The translations under genes were made by a program, and so were the position numbers. This document shows, piece after piece, positions 16,100 to 25,254 of a stretch of DNA of 64,000 nt (within the stretch, counting starts at the first letter, position 1; each line of letters begins with the position of its first letter). This DNA comes from Firmicutes bacterium HGW-Firmicutes-1 (GTDB lineage: Bacteria > Bacillota > Clostridia > Lachnospirales > Vallitaleaceae). The stretch lies in assembly GCA_002841625.1 (NCBI GenBank), contig PHAG01000009.1, positions 62,001-126,000 of the forward strand, read 5' to 3'. Below the pieces are notes generated by a model. It saw only the letters and a program-made list of their open reading frames with translations. It ran no database searches and had not been told where the DNA came from.

Positions 16100-17710
16100 A
16101 TGAGTAAGAAATTATCTGTACTATTAATTTTGATTCTTATTGCAGCTATTGCTATGACAGGTTGTGGCGCAGGGGGAAACAAGGAAGCAAAGATTTTAAG
16201 AACAAACAATTCAAGTGAACCAGGGTCATTGGATCCAGCACTTGCACAAGGAACGCATGAGTCATGGGTTCTTGACCATGTATTTGAAGGATTAATGAAA
16301 AGAACACCTGATGGGGAAATTGTAGGTGGAATGGCAAAAGAGGTTGCATTAGCCGAGGATGGAGTGACATATACTTTCACACTTCGTGATGATGTTAAAT
16401 GGTCTAATGGTGATCCAGTTACAGCTCAAGACTTTGAGTATGCTTGGAAACATTCTCTTGATCCAGTAACAGCAGCATACTATTCCTATCAATTTTTCTA
16501 CATAAAGAACGGGGAAGCTTATAATGCTGGTAAAGCTTCTGTTGAGGACGTAGGTATTAAAGTAATTGATGATAAGACCTTAGAAGTAGTATTAGAACAA
16601 CCAGCACCTTTCTTCTTGGAGCTTACTGCGTTTTATGCATTGTTCCCAGTTAATAAAAAAGTTGCTGAAGGGAACCCAGAATGGTCGAAGGATCCTTCAA
16701 CATATGTATCCAATGGACCATTTAAGCTTACTGAATGGGTGCATAAGTCAAAAATTGTTTTATCTAAAGATGATAATTATTACGATGCAAAAAATGTAAA
16801 ACTCGATGGTATTGAATTGGGAATTTTAGAAGATGAAAATACAGCATGGCAAAAATATGAAGGTGGAGAGTATGACTTATTACTTCCTCTTCCACAAGCA
16901 GTAGTTGCGCAACTTAATGCAGATGGCAACAAAGAGTTAGTCATTGGAGCAGAATTAGCAACCTATTACTATAATTTTAACAACGATATTAAGCCTTTTA
17001 ACAATATTAAGGTAAGAAAGGCATTATCTTCAGCAATAGATCGTCAAACGATTGTTGATAAAGTATCTCAAGGTGGGCAATTACCAGCAGGTGGTGTTAC
17101 ACCATTTGGTATCCCAAATGAAAATAACGTTGATTTCCGTGAAGACGTTGGTAATTTAATTTCTTATGATCCAACGAATGCAAAAGCGCTATTAGAAGAA
17201 GGGCTTGCTGAAGAAGGCATGACATTGGCTGATATGAACCAGTTTAGTATTCTTTACAACACCCAAGAAGGACATAAGAAAATTGCTCAAGCAATTCAAG
17301 AAATGTGGAGAAACACTTTAGGTATTGAAGTTCAAATCGAAAATGTGGAATTCCAAGTTAAGCTTGACAGGGAAAAAGCAGGAGACTATTCAATATCTCG
17401 TGCAGGTTGGATTGGTGACTATGTAGATCCAATGACATTCCTTGATTTATTTGTTACAGATGGTCCTTATAATGATTCAGGCTTTAGTAATGCGGAATAT
17501 GATGCATTAATCAAAACGGCTAAATCTACTGCTGACCAAAAGGTGCGTTTTGATGCAATGCGTCAAGCAGAAGTATTGCTAATGGAACAACTTCCAGTAG
17601 CACCAATTTATCATTATACAAATCCATATGCTCAAAAACCTTATGTTACAGGAGTAACGAAGGTAGTAAATAGATACCCATCAATGATATATGCAGATAT
17701 TGTAAAATAA
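16100..17710 (+). CDS. oppA: Oligopeptide ABC transporter substrate-binding lipoprotein OppA
   Basis: The 536-residue protein begins with a lipoprotein signal peptide whose lipobox ends MTGC, giving a lipid-modified Cys22. The mature part is an SBP_bac_5 domain with the family opening SSEPGSLDPALAQGTHE, DVKWSNGDPVTAQDFEYAWKH, FNNIKVRKALSSAIDRQTI and the late QLPVAPIYHYTNPY. It binds peptides outside the cell and delivers them to OppBCDF encoded downstream. GGGAGG precedes the start. The gap to oppB carries two hairpins that could favour higher oppA expression. Confidence 0.95.
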   Translation: MSKKLSVLLILILIAAIAMTGCGAGGNKEAKILRTNNSSEPGSLDPALAQGTHESWVLDHVFEGLMKRTPDGEIVGGMAKEVALAEDGVTYTFTLRDDVKWSNGDPVTAQDFEYAWKHSLDPVTAAYYSYQFFYIKNGEAYNAGKASVEDVGIKVIDDKTLEVVLEQPAPFFLELTAFYALFPVNKKVAEGNPEWSKDPSTYVSNGPFKLTEWVHKSKIVLSKDDNYYDAKNVKLDGIELGILEDENTAWQKYEGGEYDLLLPLPQAVVAQLNADGNKELVIGAELATYYYNFNNDIKPFNNIKVRKALSSAIDRQTIVDKVSQGGQLPAGGVTPFGIPNENNVDFREDVGNLISYDPTNAKALLEEGLAEEGMTLADMNQFSILYNTQEGHKKIAQAIQEMWRNTLGIEVQIENVEFQVKLDREKAGDYSISRAGWIGDYVDPMTFLDLFVTDGPYNDSGFSNAEYDALIKTAKSTADQKVRFDAMRQAEVLLMEQLPVAPIYHYTNPYAQKPYVTGVTKVVNRYPSMIYADIVK

Positions 17711-17742
17711 GTATTATAAACAAGAAATAAAAGCAGTAATAG

Positions 17743-17818
17743 GGAATGCGTCCTAAAGGACGCCTTCCTTCTTTAGAGTAGCAATGCTTGCTAGCTGATT
17801 TAGCAAGCTTTACTGCTT
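17743..17818 (+). terminator. Two hairpins between oppA and oppB
   Basis: First, GGAATGCGTCC (17743-17753) pairs with GGACGCCTTCC (17758-17768) around TAAA, with CTT rich sequence after. Second, AGTAGCAATGCTTGCT pairs imperfectly with AGCAAGCTTTACTGCT. They probably cause partial termination or protect the oppA mRNA end, a frequent arrangement for binding-protein genes. Confidence 0.65.
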
Positions 17819-17895
17819 TATATGTATAATGCCAAATTGAGTTTATTCATGTAGAGCAGCAAAGCTTAAAAATATTAAAAAAGGAGATATAATAA

Positions 17896-18825
17896 ATGCT
17901 AAAATTTATTTTAAAGCGATTACTATTGGCGGTTATTACTGTATGGGCCGTTATTACTATTACTTTTGTTCTAATGCATTCAATACCGGGAAATCCTTTT
18001 AAATCTGAAAGTAAAATGCCTCCTCAAGTATATGAGAACCTGCTAAAAAAATATGGACTGGATAAGCCAAAATCTGAACAATACGTTATTTATCTAAAGC
18101 AAGTTATAAAAGGTGACTTGGGTGATTCCATGAAATCTAGAGTTGAGACTGTGAATGATATGATTAAAAGAGGATTTCCAGTATCGGCTTATCTTGGTCT
18201 TCAAGCACTGTTGATTGCGCTGATCTTTGGACCAGCTCTTGGTGCCTTGGCAGCGCTACATCAAAATAAGTGGCCAGATTATTTCTCGATGGTTATTGCA
18301 ATACTAGGGATTTCTGTTCCCAGCTTTATACTTGGAACTGTTTTTATTCAATTTATTGCAAGAAATGTTTCGTGGATACCGATTGGTGGATGGGGAACTT
18401 TTGCACATACTATTTTACCAAGTATTGCACTTTCTATGATGCCACTTGCTCAAACTGCAAGGCTGATGCGTTCTAGTATGCTTGAAGTACTTGGACAAGA
18501 CTATATAAAAACTGCTAAATCAAAAGGTATCTCAAAGCTAGCGGTTGTAGTAAAACATGCGGTTAGAAATTCTATTTTACCTATAGTATCTGTGCTTGGC
18601 ACAATTGTTAGTAATTTAATGGTAGGAAGCTTTGTTATTGAAAAAATATTTGGTATTCCAGGACTTGGAATGTTCTTTATTTCTTCAATTAGTAATAGAG
18701 ATTATACATTAATTATGGGAACGACAATTTTCTATGCTACCATTTTAATTGGGATGCTTTTGATCGTTGACATTGCTTATGTTCTAATCGACCCTAGAAT
18801 TAGGCTAACAAAGGAGGGACATTAA
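17896..18825 (+). CDS. oppB: Oligopeptide ABC transporter permease OppB
   Basis: The 309-residue membrane protein starts with the typical MLKFILKRLLLAVITVWAVI first helix and has six predicted transmembrane segments. The cytoplasmic EAA loop reads MLEVLGQDYIKTAKSKGISK, which contacts the ATPase subunits. It pairs with OppC to form the peptide channel. The stop overlaps the oppC start by one base (TAATG), suggesting coupled translation. Confidence 0.95.
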   Translation: MLKFILKRLLLAVITVWAVITITFVLMHSIPGNPFKSESKMPPQVYENLLKKYGLDKPKSEQYVIYLKQVIKGDLGDSMKSRVETVNDMIKRGFPVSAYLGLQALLIALIFGPALGALAALHQNKWPDYFSMVIAILGISVPSFILGTVFIQFIARNVSWIPIGGWGTFAHTILPSIALSMMPLAQTARLMRSSMLEVLGQDYIKTAKSKGISKLAVVVKHAVRNSILPIVSVLGTIVSNLMVGSFVIEKIFGIPGLGMFFISSISNRDYTLIMGTTIFYATILIGMLLIVDIAYVLIDPRIRLTKEGH

Positions 18826-19769
18826 TGAAGGCAGATTTCGAATTAACGAAGGAGTTATTTCAACCAGTCTCTCTGGAAAATAAAAATGCAGACACTATAA
18901 AACGCCCAAGCATAAAATACTGGCCAGATGTATGGCGTAGACTCAAGATGAATAAGTTGGCAATGGTAGGTTTGTATATCATTATTGGATTTATTGTTAT
19001 GGCAGCAATAGGAACAGAAATCAATGGATTTAAGTATTATGTACAAAACTTAGATTTTATTAATATTAAGCCTAACGGGGTTCATTGGTTTGGAACAGAT
19101 GAACTTGGAAGGGATTTGTTTTCTAGATTGTGGCTTGGGGCAAGATACTCACTATTTATTGGTGTAATGGCTGCTGCAATCGATTTTTTAATTGGTGTAC
19201 TATATGGTGGAGTTGCTGGAATATCAACTAGAAGAGTAGATAGTATTATGATGCGTATTGCAGAGGTAATTTATAGTATTCCTTACTTGCTCATTGTTAT
19301 TTTGCTTTCAGTTGTTTTCTCCTCGCAGGGTCAAGGTACCAGCTTATTTTCATTGATATTAGCAATGAGCCTAACTGGTTGGGTGCCAATGGGAATTTTG
19401 GTTAGAGGACAGGTGCTTCAGCTTAAAGAAAGTGAATATGCATTAGCGGCTGAATCTATTGGAGCAGATAAAAAATGGATATTAAGGAAACATATTATTC
19501 CTAACACCTTAGGACCTATTTTAGTAAATGTTACACTAACAGTGCCAAGAGCTATTTTTGCTGAGGCTACATTGAGTTTTCTAGGACTTGGGATTCAGTT
19601 ACCAAAATCCAGCTTGGGATCCTTGGCGAGTGATGGTTTAGCAGGTATGGCTGTTGGAAATGGTTATCAAATATTAATCCCAGCTATTTTTATTTCAATC
19701 ATTATGTTTGCTTTTAATGTACTAGGAGATGGACTCAGGGATGCACTAGATCCAAGACTACGTAAATAA
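18825..19769 (+). CDS. oppC: Oligopeptide ABC transporter permease OppC
   Basis: The 314-residue permease has the OppC N-terminal cytoplasmic region (about 45 residues, ending RRLKMNKLAMVGL), then six membrane helices. It carries HWFGTDELGRDLFSRLWLGAR, the conserved entry of the permease domain, and an EAA loop SEYALAAESIGADKKWILRKH. It works as a heterodimer with OppB. oppD starts 16 bases after its stop with its own AAAGGAGA site. Confidence 0.95.
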   Translation: MKADFELTKELFQPVSLENKNADTIKRPSIKYWPDVWRRLKMNKLAMVGLYIIIGFIVMAAIGTEINGFKYYVQNLDFINIKPNGVHWFGTDELGRDLFSRLWLGARYSLFIGVMAAAIDFLIGVLYGGVAGISTRRVDSIMMRIAEVIYSIPYLLIVILLSVVFSSQGQGTSLFSLILAMSLTGWVPMGILVRGQVLQLKESEYALAAESIGADKKWILRKHIIPNTLGPILVNVTLTVPRAIFAEATLSFLGLGIQLPKSSLGSLASDGLAGMAVGNGYQILIPAIFISIIMFAFNVLGDGLRDALDPRLRK

Positions 19770-19784
19770 GAGAAAGGAGAAAAA

Positions 19785-20780
19785 ATGGAAAAAATTCTTG
19801 AAGTCAAAGACTTACAAATATCATTTAAAACATTTTTTGGTGAAGTTGAAGCTGTTCGTGGTATTAGTTTTGATGTTGGAAGGAAAGAAACCGTTGCGAT
19901 TGTTGGTGAATCAGGATGTGGGAAAAGTGTTACAGCTAATTCCATTATGCAGCTGCTCCCAGTGCCTCCTGCTTTCTGTAAAGGTGGAGAAATCTTTTTC
20001 AATGGAGAAAACTTGCTAGAAAAAAGTGATAAAGAAATGAGAAGCATTAGAGGCAATCATATTAGTATGGTTTTTCAAGATCCGATGACTTCGTTAAATC
20101 CAACTATGAGGGTTGGAACACAAATTGTTGAAGGGCTATTAAAGCATCAAAAAATGACAAAGGCTGAAGCAGAAGCAAAGGCTATTGAAATGCTTGAGCT
20201 CGTATCGGTACCTCAACCTGAAAAAAGAGTAAAACAATATCCACATGAGTTTTCAGGGGGTATGAGACAAAGAGTGATGATCGCCCTTGCGATGGTTGCA
20301 AGCCCTCAATTATTAATAGCTGATGAGCCTACAACGGCATTAGATGTTACGGTACAAGCACAAATCATTGAGCTTATGAAGAGTTTGCAAGAAAAACAAG
20401 ATATGGCCATTATACTTATTACACATGACTTAGGTGTTGTTGCGGATATGAGTGATAGGGTTCTAGTAATGTATGCAGGGCAAATTGTAGAAGCAGGACT
20501 TGTAGATGAAATATTTAATCATGCCCAGCATCCTTATACGATTAGGCTGTTACAATCTGTTCCAAGATTAGACATGGATAAAAATGAAGCATTGAATGCT
20601 ATTGATGGGACACCCCCAGATTTATATATACCTCCTAAAGGTTGCGCATTTTATGCGCGTTGTGATAAGGCGATGAAAGTCTGTAAGGATTACATGCCAG
20701 AACTTTCCGAACACGGTGAAAGTCATTATAGTAGATGCTGGTTAAATCATGACTTTGCAAAAGAAGGGAGGATTTCTTAA
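19785..20780 (+). CDS. oppD: Oligopeptide ABC transporter ATP-binding protein OppD
   Basis: The 331-residue ATPase shows Walker A GESGCGKS (about 39-46), the signature FSGGMRQR, Walker B LLIADEPTTALD and the H-loop ITHDLG. The C-terminal oligo_HPY region includes HPYT and cysteines CAFYARC and KVC, which in this family hold an iron-sulfur or metal site. It powers import together with OppF. The stop overlaps the oppF start by one base. Confidence 0.95.
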   Translation: MEKILEVKDLQISFKTFFGEVEAVRGISFDVGRKETVAIVGESGCGKSVTANSIMQLLPVPPAFCKGGEIFFNGENLLEKSDKEMRSIRGNHISMVFQDPMTSLNPTMRVGTQIVEGLLKHQKMTKAEAEAKAIEMLELVSVPQPEKRVKQYPHEFSGGMRQRVMIALAMVASPQLLIADEPTTALDVTVQAQIIELMKSLQEKQDMAIILITHDLGVVADMSDRVLVMYAGQIVEAGLVDEIFNHAQHPYTIRLLQSVPRLDMDKNEALNAIDGTPPDLYIPPKGCAFYARCDKAMKVCKDYMPELSEHGESHYSRCWLNHDFAKEGRIS

Positions 20781-21742
20781 TGGAACCCTTAATTTCGGCT
20801 AAAAATATAAAAAAGTACTTTCAAGTTGGAAAAGGTATGTTAAAGGCAGTTGATGGGCTTAACTTCGACATATATCCTGGTGAAACCTTAGGTTTAGTTG
20901 GCGAATCAGGTTGCGGGAAATCAACTGCTGGTAGAACAATTATGAGGTTATATGAACCTACAGATGGTGAACTTATTTTTAATGGAAAAAACGTCTTCAC
21001 CCTTTCCAGGAAGGAAATGCAAGATGTTAGAAAGAATTTCCAAATGATTTTTCAAGATCCCTACGCATGTCTGAATCCAAGAATGACGGTTGAAGATATT
21101 ATTGCAGAACCATTAGATATTCATAAAACATATAAAACAAATGAAGAAAGACGCAGTAGAGTTATTGAGATGTTAGAATTGGTTGGTTTAGGTGAAGAAC
21201 ATGCTATGAGGTTTCCTCATGAATTTTCTGGTGGTCAAAGACAAAGAATTGGAATAGCTAGGGCATTAGCGCTAAACCCCAAATTTATTATTTGTGATGA
21301 ACCTATTTCTGCACTAGATGTATCTATACAAGCACAGGTTGTAAATCTATTAAAAGATTTACAAGAAAAGTTAGGATTAACCTATTTGTTTATTGCCCAT
21401 GATTTATCCATGGTTAGATATATTTCTGATCGGGTAGGCGTAATGTATTTAGGACATATGATGGAACTAGCAGACAGTGAGATGCTTTATAGTCATCCAA
21501 TCCACCCCTATACGAGAGCATTGCTGTCCGCTATCCCAATCCCTAATCCGGAGACTCAAAGAGGAAGGCAAAGAATTATACTTGAGGGTGATGTACCAAG
21601 CCCTATAGACCCACCAAATGGTTGTAGATTTGTCGAGCGCTGTAGTTATGCTATTGACAAGTGTCGACAAGAAACTCCAGTTTTTGAAGAAATTGAAGAA
21701 CAGCATTTTGTTGCTTGCCATCGCGCAAGAGAAATTATGTAA
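20780..21742 (+). CDS. oppF: Oligopeptide ABC transporter ATP-binding protein OppF
   Basis: The 320-residue second ATPase has Walker A GESGCGKS, signature FSGGQRQR, Walker B IICDEPISALD and the H-loop IAHDLSM. The C-terminal segment holds HPYTRALLSAIP and cysteines at CRFVERC and KC, matching the oligo_HPY domain. It completes the Opp importer; a strong terminator follows. Confidence 0.95.
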   Translation: MEPLISAKNIKKYFQVGKGMLKAVDGLNFDIYPGETLGLVGESGCGKSTAGRTIMRLYEPTDGELIFNGKNVFTLSRKEMQDVRKNFQMIFQDPYACLNPRMTVEDIIAEPLDIHKTYKTNEERRSRVIEMLELVGLGEEHAMRFPHEFSGGQRQRIGIARALALNPKFIICDEPISALDVSIQAQVVNLLKDLQEKLGLTYLFIAHDLSMVRYISDRVGVMYLGHMMELADSEMLYSHPIHPYTRALLSAIPIPNPETQRGRQRIILEGDVPSPIDPPNGCRFVERCSYAIDKCRQETPVFEEIEEQHFVACHRAREIM

Positions 21743-21747
21743 TAGAT

Positions 21748-21790
21748 GGTTGCCATGAAGGGTGTCTTACTTCTGGCAACCGTTTTTTTT
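21748..21790 (+). terminator. Terminator of the opp operon
   Basis: GGTTGCCA (21748-21755) pairs with TGGCAACC (21774-21781), followed by a run of eight T. Confidence 0.9.
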
Positions 21791-21834
21791 GAAGTGCTTT
21801 AAAGTAACTTTTTTTAATAAAATGACAATAAATA

Positions 21835-21863
21835 TTGTCTGCAACGTCATTGAATGATAAGAT
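21835..21863 (+). promoter_or_regulatory. Candidate promoter of the DJ-1 family gene
   Basis: TTGTCT (21835-21840) and TAAGAT (21858-21863), spacing 17. Confidence 0.35.
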
Positions 21864-21904
21864 CATTTCAATTAGATTATTGTAAATGTTTGGAGGATTA
21901 AAAT

Positions 21905-22450
21905 ATGAAAGTAGCTATTTTTTTAGCAGAGGGTTTTGAAGAAATAGAGGCAATAAGCATCATTGATGTCTTAAGAAGAGGGGAGGCTAACGTTGATACG
22001 ATATCGATATCTAATAGCCAATATGTTGAAGGTGGACATAGCATAACGATTAAAGCTGACAAGCTTTTTACTGAGACACAATTTGATGATTATGATATGC
22101 TTGTTTTACCGGGTGGGATGCCAGGAACAACGAATTTAGGTAAACATAAACAGCTGTGTGCTCTTTTAATAGAGTTTAATAAAAAAGGAAAAACACTCGG
22201 AGCAATTTGTGCTGCACCAAGTGTTTTAGGGGAACTGGGTATTTTGAACAACAAAGAATCAACCTGTTATCCTGGGTATGAAAGTCAACTAATAGGTTGT
22301 AAAGTAAAGAATATGGATATTGTTACAAGTAACAATGTGATCACAGGGAAAGGTGCTGGTGTAGCAATATCTTTTGCTCTAGAATTATTAAAAACGAGCA
22401 AAGATTCTAGTTATATTGAAGCACTTCGAAAGAAGATGATTATGTCGTGA
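21905..22450 (+). CDS. DJ-1/PfpI family protein
   Basis: The 181-residue protein has the family start KVAIFLAEGFEEIEAI with the conserved acidic residue, the central LVLPGGMPGTTNL and the nucleophile elbow GAICAAPSVLG with Cys102. It ends ITGKGAGVAISFALELL, as in YajL/ThiJ. Bacterial relatives act as protein/glyoxal deglycases or redox-sensing chaperones; which one applies cannot be told. A GGAGG site precedes the ATG. It is transcribed alone and converges with the unknown gene at 22464. Confidence 0.9.
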   Translation: MKVAIFLAEGFEEIEAISIIDVLRRGEANVDTISISNSQYVEGGHSITIKADKLFTETQFDDYDMLVLPGGMPGTTNLGKHKQLCALLIEFNKKGKTLGAICAAPSVLGELGILNNKESTCYPGYESQLIGCKVKNMDIVTSNNVITGKGAGVAISFALELLKTSKDSSYIEALRKKMIMS

Positions 22451-22463
22451 TCATCTAGGTAAA

Positions 22464-22871
22464 TTAACATACCAGAATGATATTAGAAAATAAAGTATGT
22501 ATATTTTGATTTGTTATAACTGAGATATCTGCCTTTTGAGCTGCTTCAACGATTTGATCGTATGGTATTTGGTAAATATAGGAGACATCTTGAAAGCTGT
22601 AGGACGTTGGTAGCTTTCTTTGAAGCTCTCTAGAGAAAAGTCTGCAGACAGGACTACTACCATATTGCATAATCGTAAAAAAGGATACTCTATCTAAGAT
22701 ATCTATCCCGATGCCTTTCATAAGAGATTTGATTTCATCAGCAGATAAATCAAGTAACTCTGAAACTACATCAATAGAAAAGGAAGATGCTGTTTTTGTT
22801 TTTAAGAATAAGTCTATTGCTTTTAGACTTGGTGCAAAATTTTCATTATAATAATCTAAATATGTACTCAT
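22464..22871 (-). CDS. Uncharacterised 135-residue protein
   Basis: I do not recognise this protein. The ATG at 22871 has AGGAGG 6 bases upstream, so it is very likely translated; an upstream in-frame ATG at 22901 has no site. The sequence is soluble, with a helical region near residues 30-60 (DVVSELLDLSADEIKSLMKG) that resembles a small helix-turn-helix or degenerate regulator, then a region with CRLFSRELQRKLP and SFQDVSYIYQIPYDQIVEAA. It shares a 13-base gap with the convergent DJ-1 gene. The function is unknown. Confidence 0.75.
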   Translation of the reverse strand: MSTYLDYYNENFAPSLKAIDLFLKTKTASSFSIDVVSELLDLSADEIKSLMKGIGIDILDRVSFFTIMQYGSSPVCRLFSRELQRKLPTSYSFQDVSYIYQIPYDQIVEAAQKADISVITNQNIHTLFSNIILVC

Positions 22872-23324
22872 AAGTTGCCTCCTAAATTTATGAATCATCA
22901 AACATACAATTGATAGAAGAATTATAACTTATTTTCGAGTTTGAAGCATTACAAAAAATATGGATAATTATATGGAAATATTTGCATGTCTTGAGGAAAC
23001 AACAATTATTCTGCGCGATTTTCAGGTTGGATAGGCAGAATAGAACAAGAGGTCAATATGCTTTGTATATTTGTTTTAGTGATAATCCAGAACGAAAGAT
23101 ATCCGATAATGCTCTTTTAAATAATTTGTTTAAAGGGGTTTTACCATAGTAAAATGTAATTAGTGATACAACAGAAAAAAGGGTAGCAATATTAAAAGGG
23201 GTATGATATAATAGAAAAACGGTTAATTATGGGTATTTATGCCCTATTACTAATAAGAAGTTAAATATCAAAGCATTAAACGTAAAGCGTTTATTATACA
23301 TCCACAAGGAGGAAACAAACAGAA
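22872..23324. other. 453-bp intergenic region with a possible gene remnant
   Basis: The frame 22928-23149 (plus) is open for 73 codons, lacks an ATG and ribosome site, and ends FKGVLP before a TAG. Its composition (YALYICFSDNPERKISDN) looks protein-like, so it may be a decayed gene, but I cannot match it. The 3' part holds the tig promoter at 23184-23212 and a leader with a small GGGTATTTATGCCC hairpin. Confidence 0.35.
23184..23212 (+). promoter_or_regulatory. Extended -10 promoter of the tig-clpP-clpX unit
   Basis: TATAAT at 23207-23212 is preceded by TGA (extended -10). The -35 (TAGCAA) is weak, spacing 17. It lies 113 bases before tig. Confidence 0.5.
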
Positions 23325-24611
23325 ATGAGTACAAAGGTTGAAGTATTAGAAAATAGTATGGTTAAACTGACTATTGAAGTTGATGCGGCCAGATTTGAAG
23401 AAGGCATGCAAAATGCATATAACAAAAACAAAGGTAAAATGACAGTCCAAGGATTTAGAAAAGGTAAAGCTCCAAGACAAATGATCGAAAAAATTTACGG
23501 ACCAGAAGTTTTATATGATGACGCGGCTAATTATGTGATTCCAGAAGCATATGATAACGCAGTTGAAGAGAACAATTTAGAGGTTGTTTCTAGACCTGAG
23601 ATTGATATTGAACAAATTGAAAAAGGCAATAACTTTATTTTTACTGCATTGGTTGCAGTTAAGCCTGAAATAGAGTTAGGTCAATATAAAGGTATTGAAG
23701 TTGCACCACGTCCCGTTGAAGTTACGGAAGAAGACATAAATGCCGAAATAGAAAAAGTGAGAGAACAAAATTCTAGAATAGTAGATGTAACAGATAGAAG
23801 AATCGTTGAACAAGATAAAGTAACGATTGATTTTGAAGGCTTTGTTCATGGGATTGCATTTGAAGGCGGTACCGCTGAAAATCATGAACTTACAATAGGG
23901 TCTCATTCCTTTATTGATACATTTGAAGAACAATTAATTGACAAAGCATTAGATGAAGAAGTCGATGTATTGGTTGTTTTTCCAGAAGAATATCATGTTG
24001 AAGCGCTTCAAGGCCAACCAGCTAACTTTAAAGTAAAGATCAAAGGCATCAAGGCAAAAGAATTGCCAGTAGTAGATGATGAGTTTGCAAGAGACGTTTC
24101 AGAATTTGAAACATTAGATGAATACAAAGCTAGCTTAAAGGAAACAATTAAAGAGCGCAAAGAAAAAAGTGCAGTAAAAGAAAAGCAAGAAGAGGTTTTA
24201 ACTAAATTAGTTGATGGTTCAAAGATTGATTTGCCAGAACCGATGGTAGATCTTGAAGCTGAAAACATGACACATGAATTTGCTCATAGATTACAATATC
24301 AAGGTTTGAATATAGAACAATACTTTAGCTATACTGGTCAAAACATGGCAACCTTAAAAGAAGCTATGAAAAAAGAAGCTGAAACTAAAATTAAAGTACG
24401 ATTGGTATTAGAAGGCGTTGCAAATGCTGAAGGATTTGTAATTTCTGATGAAGATTATATAGCTGAAATGAACAAAATGGCTGAGCTATATCAAATGGAA
24501 TTTGACAAACTATCAGAAAGCATTGGCGAAGATGAAAAAGCTTCAATTCAACAAGATATGATGAATCAAAGAGCATTAGATTTGATTACAGATACAGCGA
24601 TTGAAAAGTAG
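23325..24611 (+). CDS. tig: Trigger factor (ribosome-associated chaperone, PPIase)
   Basis: The 428-residue protein has the three trigger-factor parts: an N-terminal ribosome-binding domain with the signature GFRKGKAPRQMIEKIYG (about 43-59), a central FKBP-type PPIase domain (about 160-245; QDKVTIDFEGFVHG), and a helical C-terminal chaperone domain. It binds nascent chains at the ribosome exit. It leads the conserved tig-clpP-clpX order, with clpP starting 18 bases after its stop. Confidence 0.97.
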   Translation: MSTKVEVLENSMVKLTIEVDAARFEEGMQNAYNKNKGKMTVQGFRKGKAPRQMIEKIYGPEVLYDDAANYVIPEAYDNAVEENNLEVVSRPEIDIEQIEKGNNFIFTALVAVKPEIELGQYKGIEVAPRPVEVTEEDINAEIEKVREQNSRIVDVTDRRIVEQDKVTIDFEGFVHGIAFEGGTAENHELTIGSHSFIDTFEEQLIDKALDEEVDVLVVFPEEYHVEALQGQPANFKVKIKGIKAKELPVVDDEFARDVSEFETLDEYKASLKETIKERKEKSAVKEKQEEVLTKLVDGSKIDLPEPMVDLEAENMTHEFAHRLQYQGLNIEQYFSYTGQNMATLKEAMKKEAETKIKVRLVLEGVANAEGFVISDEDYIAEMNKMAELYQMEFDKLSESIGEDEKASIQQDMMNQRALDLITDTAIEK

Positions 24612-24629
24612 AGAGTGGAGGTAGAACAG

Positions 24630-25211
24630 ATGAGTTTAGTCCCTTATGTTATAGAGCAAACTAGTAGAGGCGAAAGATCCTATGATATTTTTTCTAGATT
24701 ATTAAAAGAAAGAATTATATTTTTAGGAGAAGAAGTAAACGATACAACAGCAAGCATAGTTGTTGCTCAGCTTTTGTTTTTAGAATCAGAAGATCCGGAT
24801 AAGGATATTCATTTGTACATCAATAGTCCAGGTGGTTCTATTACATCAGGTATGGCTATCTATGATACAATGCAATATATCAAACCAGATGTATCTACGA
24901 TGTGTGTTGGGATGGCAGCTAGCATGGGTGCTTTCTTGTTAGCAGGTGGTGCTAAAGGTAAGAGATTCGCGTTACCAAATGCAGAGATCATGATTCATCA
25001 ACCATCGGGTGGTGCAAGAGGTCAAGCAACGGATATTAAAATTCACGCAGATCGTATTATTGAAATGCGTAAGAAGTTAAATGAAATTTTAAGTGAAAAT
25101 ACGGGTCAAAGCTATGAAACAATTGCTGCTGCTACAGAAAGAGATAATTTTATGACAGCAGAAGCAGCTGCGGCTTATGGATTAATTGATAAAGTATTCT
25201 ATAAAAGATAA
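24630..25211 (+). CDS. clpP: ATP-dependent Clp protease proteolytic subunit
   Basis: The 193-residue serine peptidase has the catalytic triad Ser98 (GMAASMGA), His123 (MIHQPSGG) and Asp172 (ERDNFM). It forms tetradecamers that degrade proteins unfolded by ClpX, encoded next. The ATG at 24630 is used because GGAGG lies 9 bases before it and ClpP proteins start [10 protein letters not shown]; a GTG at 24615 is in frame but part of that ribosome site. No CtsR box was seen upstream. Confidence 0.97.
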   Translation: MSLVPYVIEQTSRGERSYDIFSRLLKERIIFLGEEVNDTTASIVVAQLLFLESEDPDKDIHLYINSPGGSITSGMAIYDTMQYIKPDVSTMCVGMAASMGAFLLAGGAKGKRFALPNAEIMIHQPSGGARGQATDIKIHADRIIEMRKKLNEILSENTGQSYETIAAATERDNFMTAEAAAAYGLIDKVFYKR

Positions 25212-25254
25212 TATTAATCCGCAACATTAATTTTGATTAAAAGAAGGTGTATAA

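Noticed and set aside
23150-23324. CtsR operator upstream of tig-clpP-clpX
   Set aside because: No tandem GGTCAAA repeats were found; one GGTCAA half-site near 23051 is inside the possible gene remnant and stands alone.
24615-24629. Upstream GTG start for clpP
   Set aside because: The GTG is part of the GGAGG ribosome site for the ATG at 24630, and the family start fits the ATG.
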